Positions 1 through 5,648 of a DNA stretch of 6,787 bases are shown piece by piece. This DNA is from CAZHGD01 sp964531735 (lineage in GTDB: Bacteria > Armatimonadota > UBA10988). Each line of letters opens with the position of its first letter. Position 1 is the first letter of the stretch. Position numbers and translations under genes: made by a program. The stretch covers positions 1 to 6,787 of the forward strand of contig CAZHGD010000246.1 in assembly GCA_964531735.1 (NCBI GenBank), given 5' to 3'. Below the pieces are notes generated by a model. The model was given only the letters and a program-made list of their open reading frames with translations. It did no database searches and was not told the origin of the DNA.

Positions 1-1589
1 GGCTTGCCGCCGGAGATCTCCGCGCGCGGGCTGTCATCCGGTGGGTGGCCGTCCCAGGCCGCCGAGGGGTCGTCGTGGTAGGTCTGGTCCCAATCGGGCG
101 GGACGCTGATGCCTTCGAACTCCCACTGGGCGAGTTTGCCGATGCGGCCCCAGTTGGCCTCGTCGGTGTAGGCCACGGCGTCGCGCTGGAAGCCGGCCGG
201 GAACTGCCAGTAGATGCGCTCGAGCGTGCTCTCGTGCACGTGTTCGTCGATGCTCTGGCCCGGCATCAGCGTGGCGTCCAGCATGATGAAGATGTTGCGC
301 GGATCGCAGGCGCGCAGCACGCGCTGGTCGCGTTGCCACCACTGCAGAATGAGGTCGCAGAAGCGCTCGACCTTGGCGTCGTCCTGGACCCCGACCTTGC
401 CGGCCTCGAGGTGGAAGATCCGCCGCCAGAGCTCGATGGTCGGGCGGTCGACCAGCACCTGGTAGAGCAGACGCCGCTTGAACGCGTCGTCGATGATGTC
501 GTCCTTGTTGAGGTTGGTGGACAGGAACAGGCGCTGCTTGTAGGGCACGCGCATCGACGAGCCGCCGCCGAACTTGACGATGCTCTCCTGCGACTCCAGC
601 GGGTAGATGAACTGGTTCAGGATCATGTTGTGATCCTGCGTCTGCCGGCCGAGGTCGTCGAAGATGAACACGCCGTTGTTGGCCTTGACCTGTGGCGGCG
701 CGTCATAGACGCCGTCATAGGCAATCTCGAAGTGCTCCACGCGGAACTCGGTGCCGACCACGACCAGTGGCGCGTGGCAGATCAGCCAGCGCTGGTCAGG
801 CTGCAAGTAGACGAGGCGCTGGTAGGGATCGAACGACTCCGGCGTGGCGTCCTGCTCTTCCTTGTCCATCAGGTCGGGCCACAGCGTGTGGTAGGCCGGG
901 TCGTAGAGGCGGACCACCCGCCCGTTGAACTCGAAGGCAAACGGCAGGACGGTCGGCTCGCGGTCCATCAGGCGGTGCAGGCCGCCGGTGACCAGCGTCT
1001 TACCGTTGCCGGCCGGGCCGTAGAAGAACAGGCTCCGCTGTGAGTTGTAGCCCTCTTTGAGCGTCTTGATCAGCTCCGGCCGCAAGGCGTAGCCGTGGAA
1101 CGCCTCGACGACCTCGTCCTCACTGACGCGATGGGTGTGCTGGGCCTGCTCGAGCACCTTCTGGCAGTACTCGTGGTAGGGCACCGGCGCCGGGCCGATA
1201 TAGGCGTCCTCGCGCTCCAGTTCGAGACAGATCCGCCGGCCTTCGGCGGTCAAGTCGAAGTGGAGCGGCTTGAGGTCGGCGATGACCTTGCGGTCGCGCA
1301 GTTCGCGCAACAGGTCGTCCATCACGCCGATGTTCAGGTGCAGGAAGTCGGCGATGGCTTGGAACGTCATCGCCCCTTTCTGCTTCAAGGTCTTGAGCGC
1401 CAGCCCCTCCAGAACCCGGGCGCTGACACCGGACTCCTCAAAGGTCTTCGGCTCCGCCGGCCGGATGAGCGTGTTGGCGACGGTCAACTCGCCATCGACC
1501 GCTTCCTTCTCCGCACGCTCCACCGCTTCACGAATGATCTGCCGGCGGCGCTCACGATCGGCTTGTTCCTCTGGGCTCAGGAAACGCAT
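1..1589 (-). CDS. AAA+ family ATPase with N-terminal winged-helix-like domain (3' end beyond window)
   Basis: I translated this frame by hand. It is open from an ATG at 1587-1589 to the left edge: 529 codons with no stop, so the C-terminus is missing. Residues about 1-50 are charged and helical. Residues about 55-120 look like a winged helix-turn-helix (a run around FQAIADFLHL, then LTAEGRRICLELE). The AAA+ core follows: Walker A GPAGNGKT at 191-198, Walker B GVFIFDDL at 306-313, sensor-1-like STN at 357-359, an arginine-finger-like FKRRL at 370-374 and a sensor-2-like DPR at 429-431. About 100 further residues are rich in Trp, Asp and Pro. A GGGAG ribosome binding site (1599-1603) lies 9 nt upstream of the ATG. 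From memory, related ATPases occur in Planctomycetota and Chloroflexota, sometimes near pilus or secretion genes; no such genes are visible here. ATP-driven remodelling is the family inference; the substrate is unknown. I am confident of the class, not the role. Confidence 0.88.
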   Translation of the reverse strand, partial: MRFLSPEEQADRERRRQIIREAVERAEKEAVDGELTVANTLIRPAEPKTFEESGVSARVLEGLALKTLKQKGAMTFQAIADFLHLNIGVMDDLLRELRDRKVIADLKPLHFDLTAEGRRICLELEREDAYIGPAPVPYHEYCQKVLEQAQHTHRVSEDEVVEAFHGYALRPELIKTLKEGYNSQRSLFFYGPAGNGKTLVTGGLHRLMDREPTVLPFAFEFNGRVVRLYDPAYHTLWPDLMDKEEQDATPESFDPYQRLVYLQPDQRWLICHAPLVVVGTEFRVEHFEIAYDGVYDAPPQVKANNGVFIFDDLGRQTQDHNMILNQFIYPLESQESIVKFGGGSSMRVPYKQRLFLSTNLNKDDIIDDAFKRRLLYQVLVDRPTIELWRRIFHLEAGKVGVQDDAKVERFCDLILQWWQRDQRVLRACDPRNIFIMLDATLMPGQSIDEHVHESTLERIYWQFPAGFQRDAVAYTDEANWGRIGKLAQWEFEGISVPPDWDQTYHDDPSAAWDGHPPDDSPRAEISGGK

Positions 1590-1634
1590 GACCGCGCACT
1601 CCCACTGCTAGGCTGATGGTCCACCCGTGGATCA

Positions 1635-1671
1635 TTCCACTGGGTGCAGTCTATCACTGTGGCCAGTGGAA
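1635..1671. repeat. 9-bp perfect inverted repeat in the ATPase promoter region (operator candidate)
   Basis: TTCCACTGG at 1635-1643 is the exact reverse complement of CCAGTGGAA at 1663-1671, with a 19-bp spacer. One arm falls between the candidate -35 and -10 elements and the other near the predicted transcription start. Further TCCAC/GTGGA half-sites occur just left of it, at 1620-1631 (TCCAC, CC, GTGGA), and a CCAC-C-GTGG dyad lies at 1681-1689. This arrangement suits a dimeric DNA-binding regulator. Which protein binds, if any, cannot be told from the sequence. Confidence 0.45.
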
Positions 1672-1677
1672 CTGCAA
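1648..1677 (-). promoter_or_regulatory. Candidate promoter of the AAA+ ATPase gene
   Basis: Read on the minus strand, TTGCAG (1672-1677) and TAGACT (1648-1653) are separated by 18 nt and resemble a sigma-70 -35 (3 of 6) and -10 (4 of 6). They lie in the 141-bp gap between the receiver gene and the ATPase, about 60-90 nt upstream of the ATG, and would give a leader of roughly 50 nt. The match is weak by itself; its position and the overlapping inverted repeat are what make it worth listing. Confidence 0.33.
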
Positions 1678-1730
1678 GGGCCACCGTGGTTGCGCGGGTG
1701 TCCGACGTCGCGGCCAGATGGGCGCGCTGG

Positions 1731-2102
1731 CTACGCCGGTGCGAGCGCCTCTTCGGCGGCGCGCGTGGCGTCGAGGAGTTGCTTCAGGTAGAAGGGCTTC
1801 TGGAGCACTTCCACCACGAAGGGGCAGTGGTCGAACTGGTCGAGGGTGGCCACAAAGCCGCTCAACACGACCACGGGGATGGGTTTGGCCTGGCAGTGCC
1901 GCTGCAGCCACTTGAGGACTTCGAGGCCGCTCATCCGAGGCATGCGCAGGTCGAGGAAGATCAGGTCGGGCCGCGCCGTGCTGACGGCCTCCAAGACGGC
2001 GTGGCCGTCGCCGACCTCGGTCACTTCGTGTCTGGCTTCGCGCAAGGCGGCCGCCACAGAGGCCCGGACTCCCGGCTCATCGTCGGCCACCAGAACGTTC
2101 AT
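1731..2102 (-). CDS. Stand-alone CheY-like response regulator receiver protein
   Basis: The 123-residue protein is one receiver (REC) domain with no output domain. The expected residues are all present: acidic pair D7/D8 in LVADDEP, phospho-acceptor D51 in FLDLRMP, the Ser/Thr switch position S81 in VVLSG, and K102 in the QKPF loop. It should therefore accept phosphate from a histidine kinase and act by protein-protein contact, as single-domain receivers do. AGGAG at 2109-2113 lies 6 nt upstream of the ATG, which supports the start. It sits downstream of an OmpR-type regulator across a 264-bp gap and 141 bp upstream of the AAA+ ATPase gene, all on the same strand. No kinase is in the window. 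The partner and process controlled are unknown; a link to the ATPase is inference from position only. Confidence 0.93.
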   Translation of the reverse strand: MNVLVADDEPGVRASVAAALREARHEVTEVGDGHAVLEAVSTARPDLIFLDLRMPRMSGLEVLKWLQRHCQAKPIPVVVLSGFVATLDQFDHCPFVVEVLQKPFYLKQLLDATRAAEEALAPA

Positions 2103-2366
2103 GCCACACTCCTGCCGCCCACGGTGGGCGCTGCTTGCCTGCCACCTGCTGGCACCGGTCTCCGGCCCCGCTTGGCACCATACCGCCTCCCGTCGGTCTG
2201 ATGGCCTGGCGACCGGTCTGTCCTGGCCGCTCCGAACACCGTTCGGATGGCGGCCGGGGCACCGTCAACCAATGATAGGCACGTCGCCTCACCATCGGAG
2301 CGGCGAAGCTGTGGAGTGTTTGTTGATCCTTCGTTGCGACGCGGTGGAGAGGGGGTGACTCGCCGG
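2103..2366. other. 264-bp intergenic region between the two response regulator genes
   Basis: I see no credible gene here; the open frames on both strands are Arg/Pro-rich by-products of high G+C. On the minus strand there is a -10-like TATCAT (2272-2277) without a good -35, and a TTGACG (2263-2268) without a matching -10. A strong hairpin at 2225-2255 follows. An 8-bp palindrome GACCGGTC lies near 2210-2217, and part of it (ACCGGTCT) recurs near 2154. If TATCAT is used, the receiver gene would have a leader of roughly 160 nt containing the hairpin. Confidence 0.4.
2225..2255. other. Strong 13-bp hairpin upstream of the receiver gene
   Basis: GGCCGC (2225-2230) plus TCCGAAC (2231-2237) pair with GTTCGGA (2241-2247) plus GCGGCC (2250-2255). 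The loop is ACC and there is a 2-nt bulge (TG at 2248-2249). All 13 pairs are Watson-Crick. No T-tract follows on either strand, so it is not a classical intrinsic terminator. It could still end or attenuate read-through from the OmpR-type gene, stabilise an RNA end, or be a protein-binding dyad. The structure is seen directly; the function is open. Confidence 0.5.
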
Positions 2367-3098
2367 TCAGCCGGCAGTGGGGTCCGGTGCGGCGACGTCG
2401 AGGATGGCGGCACTGAGCAGATAGCCGCGGTAGCGCCGGGTCTCCAGGAAGCGCCCCAGGCCACCGGCCTGATCGAGCTTCTTGCGCACCCGGTAGATGT
2501 GGACCTCGAGTGTCTTGCTGTCGGCCTCGACGTCGCCCTCCCAGACGAGTTGGGTGAGTCGCTCCTTGGCCAGCAGCGTGCCGAGGTTCTCGCACAGGGC
2601 GGCCAGCAGGTCGAACTCCTTGCCGGGGAAGTCGTACAACTGCCCGAACACGGTCACGTTCTGCGAGCGTAGATCGATGGTGATCGGCCCGTAGGTGCGC
2701 ACGCTGCCCTCGGTGGCGGCCTGGCGACCCATCGCCACGCGTCGCAGCGCGGCCCGGATTCGGCCGACCACGGACTCGCGCTGGAAGGGCTTGACGATGT
2801 AGTCGTCGGCGCCGGCCTCCAGGCCGACGATCTCATCGTAGAGCTGGTCACGCGCCGTGACGAAGATGATGGGCACGGGCGAGAACTGCCGGATCCGCCG
2901 GCAGCAATCGAACCCGTCCACCTCGGGCATCATGATGTCGAGCGTGACCAGGTCATAGCGGTCACGCCGCAACATGGCGATGGCTTCTTCGGCGCTGAAC
3001 GCCTCATCCACCGCGAAACCGGACGCCCGGAGGATGATACGCAGCAACTCCCGCGAGTTGCTGTCGTCGTCGACCACCAGTATGCGACCTTCGCTCAT
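2367..3098 (-). CDS. OmpR/PhoB-family two-component response regulator
   Basis: This is a 243-residue DNA-binding response regulator. The N-terminal receiver (about 5-120) has acidic pair D10/D11 in ILVVDDD, phospho-acceptor D54 in LDIMMP, switch T81 in FVTARD and K103 in IVKPF. A short linker leads to an OmpR-type winged helix (about 133-230) with the FPGKEFDLL segment, recognition-helix region LEVHIYRVRKKL and wing TRRYRGYLL. On phosphorylation such proteins dimerise and bind direct-repeat DNA sites at promoters. I chose the ATG at 3096-3098 because MSEGRILVVDDD is a typical start. An in-frame GTG at 3111-3113 would add five residues, and GGGGAG sits unusually close (2 nt) to the ATG, so the start is not certain. 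The preceding membrane-protein gene ends 24 nt upstream, suggesting one transcript. No histidine kinase is visible. A 5-bp stem with a TCAG loop spans the stop codon (2362-2375). Confidence 0.95.
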   Translation of the reverse strand: MSEGRILVVDDDSNSRELLRIILRASGFAVDEAFSAEEAIAMLRRDRYDLVTLDIMMPEVDGFDCCRRIRQFSPVPIIFVTARDQLYDEIVGLEAGADDYIVKPFQRESVVGRIRAALRRVAMGRQAATEGSVRTYGPITIDLRSQNVTVFGQLYDFPGKEFDLLAALCENLGTLLAKERLTQLVWEGDVEADSKTLEVHIYRVRKKLDQAGGLGRFLETRRYRGYLLSAAILDVAAPDPTAG

Positions 3099-3122
3099 GG
3101 CTCCCCAATCCACCTGCTGGCC

Positions 3123-3395
3123 CTAGCCGCCGCTTCGCTGCATCTCCGCGAGCGCCGACACCGCGTACTGGGCCAAGCAGTAGACAGCGTAGGCGACCAC
3201 CCAGCTGGCCACCATCATGCCACCGAAGCTCTTCGACGCGTCGGCCCACGAGCGCGAGAGCGCGTCGTCGCCGTGCTGGCGCTGGTAGATCGTCTGCCAG
3301 ACACACAGCCCGGTCATCACCGGCAGACCCAGCAGCAACAAGACCAGCACGGGCCGCACGATGGACCACAAACCGGCCAGATGCACCTGTCCCAC
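3123..3395 (-). CDS. Small two-helix membrane protein of unknown function
   Basis: I do not recognise this 90-residue protein. Two hydrophobic segments are clear: about 9-34 (includes VLVLLLLGLPV) and about 57-79 (GGMMVASWVVAYAVYCLAQY). They are joined by a polar loop of about 20 residues (QRQHGDDALSRSWAD), so it should be an integral inner-membrane hairpin. I prefer the GTG start at 3393-3395, which has GAGG (3405-3408) 9 nt upstream. The longer option, TTG at 3414-3416, has no ribosome binding site and overlaps a good extended -10 promoter. The gene ends 24 nt before the OmpR-type regulator on the same strand, so the two are probably co-transcribed; a sensory or accessory role beside the regulator is possible but unsupported by any motif. 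It is transcribed divergently from purD. Confidence 0.72.
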   Translation of the reverse strand: MGQVHLAGLWSIVRPVLVLLLLGLPVMTGLCVWQTIYQRQHGDDALSRSWADASKSFGGMMVASWVVAYAVYCLAQYAVSALAEMQRSGG

Positions 3396-3415
3396 GAACG
3401 CTTGCCTCGTGCCCA

Positions 3416-3424
3416 ACTATAGCA
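3416..3424 (-). promoter_or_regulatory. Extended -10 promoter element for the membrane protein/response regulator transcript
   Basis: On the minus strand the sequence reads TGC followed by TATAGT. This is an extended -10 (TGn) with a 5-of-6 match to TATAAT. It stands out in very G+C-rich surroundings, and no good -35 lies 16-18 nt upstream. Transcription would begin near 3409, just ahead of the GAGG at 3405-3408 and the GTG at 3395, giving a very short leader. It excludes the TTG at 3416 as the start codon. Confidence 0.5.
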
Positions 3425-3456
3425 CACCGCGGGCCGCGCTGCACCCGTGCCGCCAA

Positions 3457-3515
3457 CCGCCTGGCGAGGCGGGCAGGAGACCCGCCGACCAAGGCGAACC
3501 GACCGCTGGCGGAGG
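3457..3515 (+). promoter_or_regulatory. purD leader with alternative GC-rich helices near the ribosome binding site
   Basis: CCGCCT (3457-3462) can pair with AGGCGG (3467-3472) across a GGCG loop. GGCGGG (3468-3473) can instead pair with CCCGCC (3481-3486) across a 7-nt loop. CCGCC (3482-3486) can also reach GGCGG (3508-3512), which overlaps the GGAGG at 3511-3515. The first and second pairings exclude each other, as do the second and third. This has the geometry of an attenuator or ribosome-access switch. GC-rich DNA produces such pairings often, and I see no known purine riboswitch core. Confidence 0.28.
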
Positions 3516-3529
3516 TGTGAGAGCGCGGC

Positions 3530-4810
3530 ATGCATGTACTGATCGTCGGGAGCGGTGGACGGGAACACGCGTTGGCCTGGGGCCTGTCGCGGAGCCCGAG
3601 TGTGACGCGGCTGTCTGCCTGGCCCGGCAACCCGGGCATCGGCCAGTTGGCAGCTTGCCTGCCCGGTCGGGTCGATGACCTCGACGGCATCGTGGCCGCG
3701 GCCCGGCGCGAGCGGGTCGACCTGGTGGTGATCGGGCCCGAGGGGCCATTGGTCGCCGGCTTGGCCGACCGTCTGCGCCAGGCCGGCGTCGCGGCGTTCG
3801 GCCCGTCGGCCGCCGCCGCGCGGATCGAGGGCAGCAAAGTCTTCAGCAAATGCCTCTTCCGCGCAGCGGGCATCCCCACGGCCGCTTTCGAGGTGTTCGA
3901 CGACGCGGATGCCGCCGATCGCTACTTGCAGCGCGTCGGCGCGCCGATCGTGGTCAAGGCCGACGGCATCGCCGCGGGCAAGGGTGCCATCCTCTGCGCC
4001 ACGTTGGACGAGGCCCACGCGGCGGTCGATCAGGTCATGCGCGAGCGCTGCTTCGGTGACGCTGGCGCGGCCATCGTCATCGAGGAGATGATGAGCGGTC
4101 CGGAGATCAGCGTCATGGCGCTCGTGGATGGCGAGACCGTGCTGCCGCTGCCGGTGTCGCAGGATCACAAACGTGCGCTCGACGGCGATCGCGGGCTCAA
4201 CACCGGCGGCATGGGCGCTTACAGCCCGGTGCCGAGCTTCTCCGACGAGGTCATCGACGAGATCATCGAGACCTGTCTGCGCCCCACGGCGGTGGCGCTG
4301 GCCGAGGGCGGCTCGCCTTACTGCGGCGTGCTCTACGGCGGCTACATGCTGACCCCGGAAGGAATCCGCACGCTCGAGTACAACTGCCGTTTCGGCGACC
4401 CGGAGACCCAGGTCGTGGTGCCCCGGCTGGCCGGTGACCTCGGGGCGACACTGGCGGCGGCGGCGGCGGGCCGGCTGCCGGAGGCCGAACTGAGCGTGCG
4501 ACCGCAAGCGGCGGTGTGTGTGGTCATGGCTTCCGGTGGGTATCCCGAAGCGTACCAGACGGGCCAGCCCATCAGCGGTCTGGAGCAGGCGGCGGCGCTG
4601 CCCGAGGTGATGGTCTTCCACGCCGGCACCAAGCTGGCCGGTGACCAGATCCAGACCGCGGGCGGCCGGGTGCTGGGCGTGACGGCCACCGGCGACGGGC
4701 TCCAGGCGACCATCGCCAGGGCTTACGACGCCGTGGCGCGGATCAGTTGGGCCGGACATCATTACCGCCGCGACATCGCCTCTCAGGCGCTGAGCGGCGG
4801 CGGGGCGTAG
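3530..4810 (+). CDS. purD: Phosphoribosylamine-glycine ligase (GAR synthetase)
   Basis: PurD joins 5-phosphoribosylamine and glycine using ATP to give glycinamide ribonucleotide, the second step of de novo purine synthesis in the cytoplasm. The 426-residue length is normal for the family. The N-terminal domain opens with VGSGGREHALAW (6-17) and contains IGPEGPLVAGL (68-78). The ATP-grasp part includes GSKVFSK (101-107), VVKADGIAAGKG (141-152), EEMMSGPEISV (185-195), DHKRALDGDRGLNTGGMGA (212-230) and the GARS signature RFGDPETQVV (287-296), with likely metal ligands E283 and N285. The C-terminal domain has VMASGGYPEAYQTG (332-345), FHAGTK and a terminal YRRDIASQAL. The ATG at 3530 is fixed by an in-frame TGA at 3518-3520. 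GGAGG lies 14 nt upstream, farther than usual. No other pur gene is in the window. The gene looks intact. Confidence 0.98.
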   Translation: MHVLIVGSGGREHALAWGLSRSPSVTRLSAWPGNPGIGQLAACLPGRVDDLDGIVAAARRERVDLVVIGPEGPLVAGLADRLRQAGVAAFGPSAAAARIEGSKVFSKCLFRAAGIPTAAFEVFDDADAADRYLQRVGAPIVVKADGIAAGKGAILCATLDEAHAAVDQVMRERCFGDAGAAIVIEEMMSGPEISVMALVDGETVLPLPVSQDHKRALDGDRGLNTGGMGAYSPVPSFSDEVIDEIIETCLRPTAVALAEGGSPYCGVLYGGYMLTPEGIRTLEYNCRFGDPETQVVVPRLAGDLGATLAAAAAGRLPEAELSVRPQAAVCVVMASGGYPEAYQTGQPISGLEQAAALPEVMVFHAGTKLAGDQIQTAGGRVLGVTATGDGLQATIARAYDAVARISWAGHHYRRDIASQALSGGGA

Positions 4811-4878
4811 ACCGCGGAGGACGGACAGGCATTGACCAGACGAGTGGCTGATGGACGGTCCCAGCGAACGGGGCGTCG

Positions 4879-5511
4879 ATGAACAGTAGCGAGGATCCTG
4901 CCAACCAGGGCGCGTTGCCGCGGCCGTGGACCGAGGCCGAGTGGGAGCGGTTCATCCGCGAACACGAAGGCCGTCCGGCCGAACCGCCCGCCGCCGACTG
5001 GGACGACGAGGCCCTGCTCGTCCAGCTCGGCCTCAGTGAGCCCGACCTGCCCGGCCCGGACCGCAGCGAGGGCCTGCGCGAAGACTTCGGCGACGAAGAG
5101 GGCGCGCAGATCCGCCACATTCCGGCCTTCCGCTTGGCGCACGAGTTCGCCGCCGCGGTCCGGGCGCAGCACGAAGCCGAGCTAGGCACGGCCGGCTCCG
5201 CGGCTTGGCGGGACGCCTGCTGGGCCGATCTAGTGGGCGAGGCGCTGCTGGTGGCCCAGCAGATCGCGTCGGGGCACGGGCTCGGCTACGAGGACGACCA
5301 CATCTGTGGGAACATCGTCAAGTGCCGCGACGGCCTGGCCCACGTCGAGCGCGGGATCAGCCTGCTCCAGCGGCTGCGTAACGGCGATCGCGACCGCCAG
5401 GCGCTGGACCACCTGATGGGCACGGCCGTGTTTATGCGCATGGTGCTCCAGCAACGCATCACCGCCTTGCGGCAACGCGTCTGGTGGGACGATCTGCGGC
5501 CGACCGGATGA
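4879..5511 (+). CDS. Hypothetical soluble alpha-helical protein, 210 residues
   Basis: I do not recognise a named family. The N-terminal third is acidic and Pro-rich, with a tryptophan-containing segment PWTEAEWERFIREHE (16-30). After a low-complexity acidic linker (about 55-78), the rest (about 80-205) is predicted all-helical with no membrane segment: IPAFRLAHEFAAAV, ADLVGEALLVAQQIA, then a conserved-looking CGNIVKCRDGLAHVERG (143-159) and a final basic helix ending in VWWDDLRP. The helical region recalls uncharacterised planctomycete proteins that combine a W-T-E-A-x-W-E segment with a G-N-I-x-x-C stretch, but this is memory only. It follows purD by 68 bp on the same strand and might share its transcript; its ribosome binding site is weak (GGGG about 6 nt before the ATG). 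Codon and amino-acid make-up support a real gene. No signal peptide or catalytic motif is visible. Confidence 0.75.
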   Translation: MNSSEDPANQGALPRPWTEAEWERFIREHEGRPAEPPAADWDDEALLVQLGLSEPDLPGPDRSEGLREDFGDEEGAQIRHIPAFRLAHEFAAAVRAQHEAELGTAGSAAWRDACWADLVGEALLVAQQIASGHGLGYEDDHICGNIVKCRDGLAHVERGISLLQRLRNGDRDRQALDHLMGTAVFMRMVLQQRITALRQRVWWDDLRPTG

Positions 5512-5529
5512 GCAGCCTGCCGGTGACGT

Positions 5530-5626
5530 TGTCCCGTAGGGGCGACGCTTGGGTCGCCCGGCTGCGGGACACCAAGCGCTTACCGGCCAACGACAGGGCG
5601 GGCACAAGGCCCGCCCCTACCGGACA
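5530..5626. repeat. 97-bp palindromic intergenic element with terminal inverted repeats (MITE/REP-doublet-like)
   Basis: The ends are TGTCCCGTAGGGGCG (5530-5544) and CGCCCCTACCGGACA (5612-5626), inverted repeats that match at 14 of 15 positions. The left half (5530-5571) forms one long hairpin: 17 pairs including one G-T, a 2-nt bulge (5560-5561) and a GCTTGG loop (5547-5552). The right half holds a perfect 8-bp stem, GGGCGGGC (5596-5603) with GCCCGCCC (5609-5616), and an ACAAG loop. It fills most of the 137-bp gap between two convergent genes, where it could also act as a bidirectional transcription barrier, though neither strand has a T-tract. It has no coding capacity. Elements with this GTAGGGGCG core are, from memory, scattered through several G+C-rich environmental genomes. 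Confidence 0.68.
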
Positions 5627-5648
5627 GGATCTCCGAACGGCTGCTTGG

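Noticed and set aside
45..1043. Long plus-strand open frame (332 codons)
   Set aside because: It lies antisense to the AAA+ ATPase, whose minus-strand frame carries Walker A, Walker B and arginine-finger motifs. The plus-strand product is Val/Ala/Gly/Arg-rich with no recognisable motif, a usual by-product of G+C-rich coding DNA. The same applies to 1095-1616 and 1644-2201 on the plus strand.
2077..2595. Minus-strand open frames covering the gap between the two regulators (172 and 121 codons)
   Set aside because: They overlap the OmpR-type gene in another frame and encode Arg/Pro/Gly-rich sequence without motifs, so I treat the gap as non-coding.
3317..4762. Long minus-strand open frame (481 codons)
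   Set aside because: It is antisense to purD, which is complete and has all family signatures. The antisense product is His/Arg/Ala-rich and resembles nothing.
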